Part shown: positions 35,594-43,554 of the stretch, piece after piece
Numbering within the stretch: position 1 is the stretch's first letter
Layout of the letters: the number at the start of each line of letters is the position of its first letter
Source: Bacteroidetes bacterium UBA5697
Lineage (GTDB): Bacteria > Bacteroidota > Bacteroidia > B-17B0 > Aurantibacillaceae
Length of the DNA stretch: 64,000 nucleotides
Direction: 5' to 3'
Assembly: GCA_002420145.1 (NCBI GenBank)
Contig: DIHL01000038.1
Coordinates: 1 to 64,000 of the forward strand
Made by a program: the position numbers and the translations under genes
Notes under the pieces: generated by a model
What the model saw: the letters and a program-made list of their open reading frames with translations, nothing else
Databases searched by the model: none
What the model was told of the DNA's origin: nothing

Positions 35594-35930
35594 ACTATTT
35601 GTTGTTTCGTTTTTACTTTTTTCGTGTAGACCACCAAAAGAAGAAAACGAAGTTGTGCCTGACTCAATATTGAGTGAAGAGCAATTAGTAAACGTTTTAA
35701 CGGATGCTTATCTAGCAGAGGGTGCTTCAGGAATTAATGTAAAAAATGTGACGGGTGAAAAATTCGACTCTACTTATATTTTTAATCCATTGAAGGATAA
35801 TAATATCGAAAGAGCAAAGTTTGATTCCTCGATGGTTTACTATACCAAGCATCCTAAAAAATTAAAACTCATTTACGATAAGGTGTTAGATAAATTAAGT
35901 GCTGCTCAGGCTAAAGGAAAGTTAGAGTAA
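35574..35930 (+). CDS. DUF4296 lipoprotein
   Basis: A 118-residue protein started at ATG 35574, inside the 3' end of the regulator gene (20-base overlap); longer upstream starts would lack a signal. Short lipoprotein signal with lipobox LLFSC at Cys18, then the DUF4296 pattern: a helix starting EEQLVNVLTDAYLAEGA, an insertion with phosphate-rich residues, and RAKFDSSMVYYTKHPKKLKLIYDKVLDKL. The family is common in Bacteroidota and of unknown function. The translational overlap suggests coupling to the regulator; the amidohydrolase gene follows after 5 bases. Confidence 0.82.
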   Translation: MHTNLIKLFVVSFLLFSCRPPKEENEVVPDSILSEEQLVNVLTDAYLAEGASGINVKNVTGEKFDSTYIFNPLKDNNIERAKFDSSMVYYTKHPKKLKLIYDKVLDKLSAAQAKGKLE

Positions 35931-35935
35931 ATTAA

Positions 35936-37150
35936 ATGACGATGATTAATCAAATAAAAACATTAGCCAATCAATATTTTAATGAAGTGGTTTCTATTCG
36001 TAGACAGCTTCATCAATATCCTGAATTATCTTTTGAGGAATTTAATACATCAAAATACGTTTGTTCTATTTTAGACAAGTACAATATCCCATATAAAAAA
36101 AATATTGTAAAAACGGGTGTTGTTGCCATCATCGAAGGGAAAAATCCAAGCAAAAAAACAATCTTGTTGCGTGCTGATTTAGATGCATTGCCCATTGAAG
36201 AAAAAAACAATGTTGAATATAAATCTCAAAACGCTGGAGTAATGCATGCCTGTGGGCATGACGCACATACGGCTTCTGTTTTAGGAACAGCTATTATTTT
36301 AAATCAATTAAAAAACGAATTTGAAGGAACTGTAAAAATCATGTTTCAACCTGGCGAAGAAGTTTTACCTGGTGGTTCTTCGTTAATGATTAAAGAAGGT
36401 GTGTTACAAAACCCAAAAGTTGATGTAGCGATTGCACAACATGTGTTTCCAAGTATGGAAGTTGGTAAAGTTGGTTTTAGAGAAGGGATGTATATGGCAA
36501 GTACCGATGAATTACATATTACTATTACAGGCAGGGGTGGGCATGCAGCAATGGCTGGAGATTATAATAATCCCTTAGTTGTTGCCGCACATATTATTAC
36601 TGAAATAGAAAAACAATTTCCATTTACAATAGATGCAGAAGGCGTAGCAAGAAATACACATAATAATATTCCAACAGTAATTGCTTTCGGAAAAATTGAA
36701 GGGAAGGGTGCAACAAATGTGATTCCCGAAAGTGTTTATTTAGCTGGCACTTTCCGCACCATGGACGAAGCCTGGAGAAAAAAAGTGAAAGTAAAAATCA
36801 CTGAAATTATCAATAGTGTTTCATCTCAATACAACACTAAAGCAGATATTAATATAATGGATGGTTATCCATTTTTAACGAACGATGTTGAGGTAACCAA
36901 ACATTGCAAGCAGGCAGCTATTGAGTATTTAGGAAAAGAAAATGTAGAGGATTTACCTTTGCGCATGACGGCAGAAGATTTTGCCTACATTACTCAAGAA
37001 GTACCAAGTTGTTTTTACAGATTAGGAACAGGTAATAAATCAAAAGGAATTACTTCAGGAGTTCATACAGCTACTTTTGATATTGATGAAAAAGCGTTAG
37101 AAATTTCAAGCGGCTTAATGGCTTGGATAACTATCAGGTCTTTTAAATAA
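35936..37150 (+). CDS. M20 family metallo-amidohydrolase / carboxypeptidase
   Basis: 404-residue cytoplasmic enzyme of the amidohydrolase (N-acyl-amino acid deacylase) branch of peptidase M20. Metal-binding and catalytic motifs: RRQLHQYPELSFEEF, LRADLDALPIEE, MHACGHDAHTA, MFQPGEEVLPGG and HGGHAAM-like GRGGHAAMAGDY (dimerisation domain). MTAEDFAYI with GVHTATFDI near the end closes the site. Likely substrates are N-acyl or aminobenzoyl amino acids; the exact one is not clear. It is transcribed with the regulator and lipoprotein upstream; it runs against the ABC permease gene with only 5 bases between the stops. Confidence 0.93.
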   Translation: MTMINQIKTLANQYFNEVVSIRRQLHQYPELSFEEFNTSKYVCSILDKYNIPYKKNIVKTGVVAIIEGKNPSKKTILLRADLDALPIEEKNNVEYKSQNAGVMHACGHDAHTASVLGTAIILNQLKNEFEGTVKIMFQPGEEVLPGGSSLMIKEGVLQNPKVDVAIAQHVFPSMEVGKVGFREGMYMASTDELHITITGRGGHAAMAGDYNNPLVVAAHIITEIEKQFPFTIDAEGVARNTHNNIPTVIAFGKIEGKGATNVIPESVYLAGTFRTMDEAWRKKVKVKITEIINSVSSQYNTKADINIMDGYPFLTNDVEVTKHCKQAAIEYLGKENVEDLPLRMTAEDFAYITQEVPSCFYRLGTGNKSKGITSGVHTATFDIDEKALEISSGLMAWITIRSFK

Positions 37151-37155
37151 AAATA

Positions 37156-38424
37156 TTATTTCAATCTTTTATACTTTTGGTATAAATAAGCGCCTCCTAA
37201 CGAAGCAGCGAAGAAAGCTAATAGTTTTGCCACTTCAGGAAAGATTTCTTTGAGACCAAAGTTTCTCAAGAAGATTCCGTAGAACGCCTCTAATCCCCAA
37301 TTTAAAGGAGAAATAACAGAGATTTTTTTCATTACTTCAGGCATTACAAATGTTGGTACCCAAATACCGCCAATAGCAGCTAGGATAATGACAAACACAG
37401 CGCCAAATAAAGATGCTTGGTCATGTGAAGTGGCAATGGTTCCAACCAGTAATCCAAAACCTGTTGCAGCTAATCCTGAAGCGAAGGCTACTAAAAATAA
37501 GACTGGTAAACTGTTTCCAATATTTAATTCGGGCATACCCATCATTGGTAATACAAATACGCCAACACATAACATTAATGCAAATTGAATTAAACTTACA
37601 ATAACATAGGTGAGCATTTTTCCTAAAATCACAATCATGTATGAGCCAGGCATTGTCAGTAATCTAAACGCGCTACCATCATCTCTTTCTTTGATAATAT
37701 TACCAGCTAATGGAATACAAATAAAAAACATTGCAAATAAAGTCCATGCTGGCACATTGTGTTGAACGGAATTTGGAATGATAGATGAGTTATTATAGGA
37801 TGCGTAATCTTCTTTTAAATTAACAATGGGAGTTATTTCTAGTGGCGATGGTTTTGCTAAAGGAAAACTTTCTTGCATTTTTTCGTTTAATGCACTCATC
37901 ATGCTTTGCATTTCTATTTGCGAAATGATGCGTTCAAAAGAATTGCTAACCGTTGTTTTAAAAGATTTTTTTGTGATAGGATCAAAAAATAATTGAACGT
38001 TTAATTTGTTAGTATCTACAGCAGTTTCTGTGGAATCCCCGCTAAAGCTGTTTAATAATTTAGTGACACGTGCACCAGATTTTTCGCGAAGTTTTTTACT
38101 TGTGTTTTCTGGAATAATCACACCAATAAAATATGTTCCTTTTGCAATTTCTGTTTTAGTTTCTTCATCTGTCATTTGTTTTTTGGTAATCACAAAAAAC
38201 TTTGAATTGATGAGTGATTTTTCTAATGCGATAGATAAAGAGTCGTTATCTCTATCTACAATTAATAAAGGAACCGACGCTTCGTTTACCGAGCGAAAAG
38301 TTGTATCTTGAATTAATGTGATAATTAAAATTAAAACAGTTGGCATAATAAAAGTAATAGCCAATCCTGCTCTATCTCTAGTTAAGACTTTATACTCTTT
38401 ATATATGCTGTATAATAATTTCAT
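37156..38424 (-). CDS. ABC transporter permease (ABC-2 type)
   Basis: 422-residue protein with an N-terminal membrane anchor, a large periplasmic domain (about 40-235), and a C-terminal cluster of five or six helices from about 237, the layout of ABC-2 exporter permeases (PALSGL...PLAGNIIKERDDGSAFRL shows the conserved cytoplasmic E..DGS loop). It pairs with the ATP-binding protein just upstream in the operon. Together with the dehydratase-like gene ahead of them, these resemble the exporter genes of flexirubin/aryl-polyene loci. The actual substrate is not determined here. Confidence 0.88.
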   Translation of the reverse strand: MKLLYSIYKEYKVLTRDRAGLAITFIMPTVLILIITLIQDTTFRSVNEASVPLLIVDRDNDSLSIALEKSLINSKFFVITKKQMTDEETKTEIAKGTYFIGVIIPENTSKKLREKSGARVTKLLNSFSGDSTETAVDTNKLNVQLFFDPITKKSFKTTVSNSFERIISQIEMQSMMSALNEKMQESFPLAKPSPLEITPIVNLKEDYASYNNSSIIPNSVQHNVPAWTLFAMFFICIPLAGNIIKERDDGSAFRLLTMPGSYMIVILGKMLTYVIVSLIQFALMLCVGVFVLPMMGMPELNIGNSLPVLFLVAFASGLAATGFGLLVGTIATSHDQASLFGAVFVIILAAIGGIWVPTFVMPEVMKKISVISPLNWGLEAFYGIFLRNFGLKEIFPEVAKLLAFFAASLGGAYLYQKYKRLK

Positions 38425-38436
38425 TTTATGTTTTTT

Positions 38437-38460
38437 GTCATGCTGAGCGGAGTCGAAGCG
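38437..38460. repeat. Dispersed CTTCGACTCCGCTCAG repeat
   Basis: gtcatgctgagcggagtcgaagcg; its reverse complement contains CTTCGACTCCGCTCAG, identical in core to the copy at 57604. It lies in the 44-base gap between the ABC ATPase and permease genes. Confidence 0.65.
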
Positions 38461-38468
38461 TTACTTTT

Positions 38469-39218
38469 TTACTTATCTCTAAATTTTACACCAGTAATTT
38501 TTAAATAAACTTCTTCAATACTATTGCAGTTGTTTGAACTAATTAACTCTTTTGTTGCACCTCGTGTAATTAATTTGCCATCATCAATAATGGCAATATG
38601 ACTACAAAAATCTTCTGCTTCTTCTAAGTGATGAGATGTATATAAAATAGTCATCCCTTTTTCTTTGTTCAATTTTTTTAAATGTTCAATAATAGCTTGT
38701 TTCGATTGAACATCGACGCCAACAGTTGGCTCATCTAAAATTAATAATTGAGGATTATGTAATAAGCCTGCAATTAAGTTTACACGGCGTTTCATACCGC
38801 CAGAGTAAGAAATAATTTTTTGATGCATATTGGCTTCTAAGCCAAGTATGGTTAAATTTTCTTTTACTTTTTCTTTTAAATCAGAACCACCCAAACCATA
38901 CATGTGACCTAAGAACATTAAATTTTCCCAAGCCGTTAATTTTGGATACAATGCAATTTCTTGCGGTACAACACCAATTACTTGCTTACAAGCTTTACTG
39001 TTAGTTTTGTGAGTAAGACCATTAATATAAATTTCGCCACTTGTGGTTGGAAACAATCCACATAACATGCTAATAAATGTGGTTTTTCCAGCGCCGTTAG
39101 GTCCAAGCAATCCAAAAATATCACCTTTATTAATAGTTAAAGATAAATCGTTAACAGCAGCCCTTGGCGCATCTTTGTATTTTTTAGATACATGTTGTAT
39201 GTCAACTAAAATACTCAT
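38469..39218 (-). CDS. ABC transporter ATP-binding protein
   Basis: 249-residue ATPase with Walker A GPNGAGKTTF, Q loop (VVPQEIALYPKL), signature SYSGGMKRR, Walker B LLILDEPTVGVD and the H loop (YTSHHLEEAE). It belongs with ABC-2 permeases such as drug/pigment exporters. Its start overlaps the dehydratase-like gene stop by four bases, so translation is coupled, and the permease follows within the operon after a repeat-containing gap. Confidence 0.95.
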   Translation of the reverse strand: MSILVDIQHVSKKYKDAPRAAVNDLSLTINKGDIFGLLGPNGAGKTTFISMLCGLFPTTSGEIYINGLTHKTNSKACKQVIGVVPQEIALYPKLTAWENLMFLGHMYGLGGSDLKEKVKENLTILGLEANMHQKIISYSGGMKRRVNLIAGLLHNPQLLILDEPTVGVDVQSKQAIIEHLKKLNKEKGMTILYTSHHLEEAEDFCSHIAIIDDGKLITRGATKELISSNNCNSIEEVYLKITGVKFRDK

Positions 39219-39661
39219 GATGCGTTTTCTTGTAAAAATATTTTCATTTCACAAGTAGCAACTAATTCATCATTACAGTATGAATGCGCTTCAATGATGG
39301 ATACATTCATCACTTGTGTTTTTGTTTTTACTTCTGTTAAAACTTCGTTACCACTTTTTGGTAAATGATGTATGACTAAATCTTTAATGTTGCCAATAAA
39401 TCCAACAGCAGGTGTTGTATTGTTTGTTACCGCTGCATAACCAGCCATGCTAGCCGCTGATTGAGCAATGTTTTCTATAATACCCGATTCGGTAAGAACA
39501 CCTTTTTGAGTAAAAATATGATCATCAGTAATATCAAAACCTGTCACAACAGCAGAATCATCACATGTATATATTCTACTAACCAACACAATTGGAGGAC
39601 GTTGAGGAATATATTGTAAGATAGTATCTGAGTTTACTATAGGCGTATTAACTGTAATCAT
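39215..39661 (-). CDS. FabZ-like hotdog dehydratase, pigment-cluster type
   Basis: 148 residues. One hotdog domain related to 3-hydroxyacyl-ACP dehydratases: QRPPIVLVSRIYTCDDS near the N-terminus, catalytic-like His in DDHIFTQKGVLTESG and Glu in SGIIENIAQSAAS. The sequence lacks the usual HFPGxP motif, which is also true of the ApeP/flexirubin subfamily. With an ABC exporter in the same transcript, and a ketosynthase/ketoreductase/ACP set 15 kb away, it is best read as the dehydrating step in chain extension of an aryl polyene (inference). First gene of its operon with a good promoter. Confidence 0.8.
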   Translation of the reverse strand: MITVNTPIVNSDTILQYIPQRPPIVLVSRIYTCDDSAVVTGFDITDDHIFTQKGVLTESGIIENIAQSAASMAGYAAVTNNTTPAVGFIGNIKDLVIHHLPKSGNEVLTEVKTKTQVMNVSIIEAHSYCNDELVATCEMKIFLQENAS

Positions 39662-39719
39662 CTATTTGTAATCTGTTTTTTAGTAAAACACATAGTTAAA
39701 CCTATTGTTTTGCAGGCTA

Positions 39720-39750
39720 CAAAAATACGTTAATATATGATTTAGACAAC
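39720..39750 (-). promoter_or_regulatory. Putative promoter of the dehydratase-ABC operon
   Basis: On the minus strand: GTTG (39750-39747), a 19-base spacer, then TATTTTTG (39727-39720), near the Bacteroidota consensus TTTG-N19-TAnnTTTG. It stands about 60 bases upstream of the start at 39661. Confidence 0.5.
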
Positions 39751-39760
39751 TAAAATTAAA

Positions 39761-39799
39761 ACCAAACCCTGCTAGTTTTAAACTCTGGCAGGGTTTGGT
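39761..39799 (-). terminator. Terminator-like inverted repeat after the DUF4349 gene
   Basis: Twelve-base arms accaaaccctgc (761-772 of 39 kb) and gcagggtttggt (788-799). It follows the DUF4349 stop by 7 bases on the minus strand. The AACCCTG...CAGGGTT pattern is also known as a dispersed element, so it may be both. Confidence 0.6.
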
Positions 39800-39805
39800 A
39801 GTTGA

Positions 39806-40738
39806 TTATGCAAACCATTTTTGTCGTAAAATAAACTTAATGAATACCACGATACCAGTTACTAAAAGAGCTATTGGCCATAGTTTTACAAAGAATAAGA
39901 TAATTTCTCCAAACACAGCAGCGCCATCACTAACTGCAGTTAAAAATTTTGAACCAAAATTTGGCGTATATGGTTCAGAAGGCAAGGTGTAAGCGTAGGC
40001 TTCTTTTTTGGTTGTTTCTTTTTGATAAATATTAATAGATACAGTGCTATAAGAAACATCATGAGCAAGTTCCATGGTATTTAATTTAGAGTTGTCTGCA
40101 TATTCTTGTTTTACCAATAATTCATTTTCTACGTCAGCCATTTGATCTAATTTTTTACCTTTAGAGTCAATGGTTTTTTCTAATCGTTTTTTGTGATTTA
40201 TAAATCTATTTTCAGACAATTTAGCTGCTAAAAATTCTTTAGTCACATCATTTGCTTTTATTTTTCTGTAATCTAAATAATCTATTAAGCTCGATATTTC
40301 AGCTAAAGTCTTATCAAGCTCTGTATTAGGAATTCTTAGTATGATGTTATTATGAACGGTATAATTGATAATATCCAACATGCTATCCTTACTCACTCTT
40401 ATAGAGTTTTTATAACTCACGTCACTTTGCAAAATCGATGAAGTCACATAACCATTATGTTCTGCAACTATACGTTCAATATCAAATGTGGCGTTTTTCA
40501 CATCTTGTACTTTAAACGATAAATCAGCAGTTCTTACAAATGTACGATTGCTATCTGATTTTAATTTTGGCTGTTTAATAGATTGAATAACCGTTGAAAC
40601 AGAATCAGCAAAAACTTTAGCTTTTTCTTCTTGGCTCGACATGTAGTCGGATGAAGATTGACTGCAAGAAAACAATACAATAGATGTGCTTAAAATTATG
40701 CCTGATAATTTTAAGAACGTTGACGATGGTTTTTTCAT
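39806..40738 (-). CDS. DUF4349 lipoprotein
   Basis: 310 residues. Lipoprotein signal with lipobox LFSC at about residue 25, then a DUF4349 domain: a helical segment with RTADLSFKVQDV, an alpha/beta region around HNGYVTSS and LRIPNTELDKTLAEISSL, a coiled coil (about 165-205) and a single C-terminal transmembrane helix (about 284-300) followed by RQKWFA. Membership is supported by that order of features. Function unknown; likely envelope-associated. An 8-base dyad lies immediately upstream of the start. Confidence 0.8.
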   Translation of the reverse strand: MKKPSSTFLKLSGIILSTSIVLFSCSQSSSDYMSSQEEKAKVFADSVSTVIQSIKQPKLKSDSNRTFVRTADLSFKVQDVKNATFDIERIVAEHNGYVTSSILQSDVSYKNSIRVSKDSMLDIINYTVHNNIILRIPNTELDKTLAEISSLIDYLDYRKIKANDVTKEFLAAKLSENRFINHKKRLEKTIDSKGKKLDQMADVENELLVKQEYADNSKLNTMELAHDVSYSTVSINIYQKETTKKEAYAYTLPSEPYTPNFGSKFLTAVSDGAAVFGEIILFFVKLWPIALLVTGIVVFIKFILRQKWFA

Positions 40739-40739
40739 A

Positions 40740-40770
40740 AGTTGTGGATTTTATTATTGATGCCACAACT
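40740..40770. promoter_or_regulatory. Inverted repeat AGTTGTGG/CCACAACT
   Basis: Perfect 8-base arms (40740-40747, 40763-40770) with a 15-base spacer sit in the 5' leader of the DUF4349 gene. It could be a regulator site or a leader hairpin. Confidence 0.4.
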
Positions 40771-40813
40771 AAGGTTTTAGTAACCGTGGTAATTTGTTAA
40801 GTTTGGTTAAAAC

Positions 40814-40848
40814 AAAAAAGCCGTTTCGAAACTCGAAACGGCTTTTGT
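40814..40848 (-). terminator. Terminator after the DUF4412 gene
   Basis: Thirteen-base arms aaaagccgtttcg (816-828 of 40 kb) and cgaaacggctttt (834-846) with a 5-base loop, and a T run on the minus strand. It lies 17 bases past the stop at 40865. Confidence 0.9.
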
Positions 40849-40864
40849 ATTTAAATGGCAAAAA

Positions 40865-41506
40865 TTATTTTTGCTCAAATTTTTTGTAATCAGCAGGGAT
40901 ACTCAATTTAGAAGCATCGATATTTCCTTTGCTAATTTTTGAAACCTCTAATTTGCTAATTAATTTACCGTCAGAAATCGATTTTTCTTCAGATAATAAA
41001 GGCATAGATCCTTTAGGTAAATCTTTAATTTGGTTGAAGTAAATACTTTGTTTGTCTTTTCTGTTCCAAGCTTTTACTAATGGAGCAAAGAAATCGTATT
41101 TACCAGAAACAATCCAATAAGTAATTACTGTGTTTTCTTCAGTATTCTTTACAATATATTCTGTACATTTTTGACCTTGTACCATTTTTGTATTTGTTCC
41201 TTTTGAAGAAACACAAGTCCCTTTAATCATAGGTGCTGTTTCACTTTTGTGTTCTCCCCAAACTTTACGAACTGGGTTTACATATTTAATTTCACTAGAA
41301 CTTAAATTAAAAACAAAACTACCTTCAACTTTTCCAGACTTACGGCCAATTTGGTCTAATTTAACGTCATTACCTTTTACATAATAAATGTTAGTGGTTG
41401 TATCTTTAGATGTTTCCATTTTAAATTCGATACTTCCTTCGTAAGATTGAGCAATTGCCATTACTGATAATGAAAGACTTGCTACTAATAATTTAATTTT
41501 ATTCAT
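40865..41506 (-). CDS. DUF4412 secreted protein
   Basis: 213 residues with a signal peptide (MNKIKLLVASLSLSVMAIAQ) and a body of antiparallel strands: GSIEFKMETS, NIYYVKGNDVKLDQIG, FVFNLSSSEIKYVNPV, TYWIV, KLEVSKISKG. The single domain fits DUF4412. No catalytic motif seen. A strong terminator follows, and no neighbour is oriented with it, so it is a single gene. Confidence 0.82.
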   Translation of the reverse strand: MNKIKLLVASLSLSVMAIAQSYEGSIEFKMETSKDTTTNIYYVKGNDVKLDQIGRKSGKVEGSFVFNLSSSEIKYVNPVRKVWGEHKSETAPMIKGTCVSSKGTNTKMVQGQKCTEYIVKNTEENTVITYWIVSGKYDFFAPLVKAWNRKDKQSIYFNQIKDLPKGSMPLLSEEKSISDGKLISKLEVSKISKGNIDASKLSIPADYKKFEQK

Positions 41507-41541
41507 TTAATTTAAGGTTTAAATTTTACACTAAAATAATA

Positions 41542-41549
41542 TAAATTTG
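41542..41549 (+). promoter_or_regulatory. Putative -7 box for yraN
   Basis: TAAATTTG fits TAnnTTTG and is 17 bases before the start codon at 41566. No clear -33 element was found. Confidence 0.4.
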
Positions 41550-41565
41550 GTTATAAATAAAAATT

Positions 41566-41928
41566 ATGCCAAATAATACACAAAAAGGAATTGAGGGGGA
41601 AGAAATTGCCGTAGCTCATCTACTTAAACAAGGGTATGAGATACTTGAAAAAAACTGGAGACATCAGCATTTAGAAATAGACATCATTGCTTGTATTAAT
41701 AACACTTTGGTGATTGTTGAGGTGAAGCTAAGAGCGAATGATTCTTATGGAAAACCAGAGGATTTTGTTACTAAATCCAAGCAGAAAAAAGTAATAAAAG
41801 CAGCTGATTTTTATATTAAAGAAAATAACATTTTTTGGGAAACTCGCTTCGATGTGATTTCCATTATACAAAATCCTAATGAATTAATTGTAGAACACAT
41901 TGAAAGTGCATTTTACCCAACTTTATAG
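41566..41928 (+). CDS. yraN: YraN family (UPF0102) endonuclease-fold protein
   Basis: 120 residues with the conserved pattern of UPF0102: GIEGEEIAVAHLLKQGYEIL, RHQHLEIDIIACINNTLVIVEVKLR and AADFYIK. The E-x-D...E-V-K arrangement is a PD-(D/E)xK-like nuclease core. Role in DNA handling is inferred from the fold; related proteins are often encoded near methylation or recombination genes, but here the neighbour is an anti-sigma factor gene. The stop overlaps that convergent gene by six bases. Confidence 0.9.
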   Translation: MPNNTQKGIEGEEIAVAHLLKQGYEILEKNWRHQHLEIDIIACINNTLVIVEVKLRANDSYGKPEDFVTKSKQKKVIKAADFYIKENNIFWETRFDVISIIQNPNELIVEHIESAFYPTL

Positions 41929-42978
41929 ACCAGCTTTATGAGTAATGCTAAGTCCTCCCAGAGTTAAAGCATAAGAAGATTCTTCTTTTTCGTCACCATT
42001 TACTGATTTAACACCAGCATGATTTAAGTTTTTTAATGCTTTACTGGCAGCTGCCCAAATCCCTTTTTTCTTTTTCTCTGTATTTAGAGCAACTGGCTCA
42101 TTATCGTTTTCGCTAATTACATGAACCACGGTGTTGTTTTGTTTTTTGACATTAGGAGAAGAATTTAAAGCAATTAGTATCTCATTTTTAGGACTAGAAT
42201 TTTGCTCCAGAGGTAATTCTGCTATACTATCTTTTTTAGCGTTGTTGTTTTGACTATTATTTGAAATAAGTGTATTGGCCAATAACGTATTGGTGTTTTT
42301 AGGATCTATATTTTGAGACTTGATGATTGTCGGATTTGATTTCTGAATACCCACAACATTTTCTTTGATAATCGTATTAGAAGATTGATCATTTATTAAT
42401 GCTATTGAATTTTCATTTTTAACGGTTATGTTTTGTTTAATGACGTTATTTGAATTTGTTGCGAGATTAGAATTGTTATTGGCTTGCTCTTTAGGCCAAA
42501 GAACAAATAGTCCGATTAAAAACAATACACAGGCCGCCGCAGCATATTGAATCGTTGAAGAATTAAACCATATAACTTTTGGCTTACGTTTTAATTCATT
42601 TTTGTTTGGATAAACAATTGAAGAATCAGCAGTTAAAATAGTTTTTTGAAACAAGGCTAATTCTTTTGATAATAAAGGGTTTTTAGAACAACTTTTTTCT
42701 ATTTCTATTTTTTCAGCGGCACTTAATTGACCTTCGATATAGGCTACAAATTGATTTTCAGAAACTAAATCAGTTTCTGTTTTTTTTAGGTTGTTTTTGT
42801 TTGAAAACGAGATGGATTCTTCATTTAAAACAACAAGGGCTAAATCAGATAAATTAATATCTAATTCAGGATGTTGAATTAAAAACAACTCTAACTCCAT
42901 TTGAAGTTCATCTGTTAAATTTCCTTCCGAAAAATCTAACAAATACGCTTCGTAATTATGTATATTAATTTTACTCAT
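41923..42978 (-). CDS. Putative transmembrane anti-sigma factor
   Basis: 351 residues. An acidic cytoplasmic N-terminus (about 1-135) is followed by a single transmembrane helix near 142-160 (AAAACVLFLIGLFVLWP) and a Asn/Lys-rich periplasmic region. The gene starts inside the stop of the sigma factor gene (TAATG), the usual tight coupling of ECF sigma and anti-sigma. No zinc-binding HxxxC motif is visible, so it is the membrane-anchored zinc-free type (inference from position and topology). A periplasmic tail of low complexity may sense envelope status. Confidence 0.7.
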   Translation of the reverse strand: MSKINIHNYEAYLLDFSEGNLTDELQMELELFLIQHPELDINLSDLALVVLNEESISFSNKNNLKKTETDLVSENQFVAYIEGQLSAAEKIEIEKSCSKNPLLSKELALFQKTILTADSSIVYPNKNELKRKPKVIWFNSSTIQYAAAACVLFLIGLFVLWPKEQANNNSNLATNSNNVIKQNITVKNENSIALINDQSSNTIIKENVVGIQKSNPTIIKSQNIDPKNTNTLLANTLISNNSQNNNAKKDSIAELPLEQNSSPKNEILIALNSSPNVKKQNNTVVHVISENDNEPVALNTEKKKKGIWAAASKALKNLNHAGVKSVNGDEKEESSYALTLGGLSITHKAGL

Positions 42979-43463
42979 TAAATAACTGTATCTAATTTTC
43001 CGATATAGTTTTTTAAAGCAGCCCTTGCTCTAAAAATATAAACTTTTACCTGGCTTTCTGTGAGATTGGTGATTTTTCCAATTTCTGTATAGTCATAGCC
43101 TTCATAATCTCTCAATAATACAACGCTTTTTTGTATATCAGGTAATTTATCCAGCGCCATGTTCAACACCCCTTTGATATCAGAATAATGTTTTTCGTGC
43201 TTTAAACTATTCTCAACAGCTTCTGTAAAATCTCCTTGTTTTTTAGCTTTTCGTGTGTAATCCACTAAAGTATGATGTGCTGCAGTAAACATGTATGATT
43301 TGGCGTTTGTGCTTTCAATATCGTTCACTTTACGCCATACTTTTTCGTATGTGTCTTGCACAATATCTTTAGCCACATCTTCATCTTTTATATGCTTTAA
43401 AATAAAGCGATATAAGGAATCAGAATAACTATCTACACATTGATTATATTCGGCTACCGTCAC
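42978..43463 (-). CDS. ECF-type RNA polymerase sigma factor
   Basis: 161 residues with sigma-70 region 2 (DSLYRFILKHIKDEDVAKDIVQDTYEKVW) -- the conserved D..QE/D segment -- and region 4 with the HTH (LPDIQKSVVLLRDYEGYDYTEIGKI then LTESQVKVYIFRARAALK). Region 3 is absent, as expected for ECF. The stop overlaps the anti-sigma start by one base. The target regulon is unknown. Confidence 0.93.
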   Translation of the reverse strand: MTVAEYNQCVDSYSDSLYRFILKHIKDEDVAKDIVQDTYEKVWRKVNDIESTNAKSYMFTAAHHTLVDYTRKAKKQGDFTEAVENSLKHEKHYSDIKGVLNMALDKLPDIQKSVVLLRDYEGYDYTEIGKITNLTESQVKVYIFRARAALKNYIGKLDTVI

Positions 43464-43521
43464 AGTTTAATTATACATAAGACGTGTTGAAGTTTGGAAA
43501 AGTTACAGGCTTTATAAAAAC

Positions 43522-43547
43522 AAAACCCCCTGATAATCAGAGGGTTT
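43522..43547 (-). terminator. Terminator-like hairpin downstream of the lytic transglycosylase
   Basis: Arms aaaacccc(c)tgat and atca(ga)gggtttt (522-547 of 43 kb) form a bulged stem right after the gene that ends at 43555. Confidence 0.75.
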
Positions 43548-43554
43548 TGGTATT

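Noticed and set aside
39761..39799. Considering the AACCCTG palindrome only as a mobile repeat
   Set aside because: Its position 7 bases after a stop makes terminator the simpler call; a dispersed origin remains possible.
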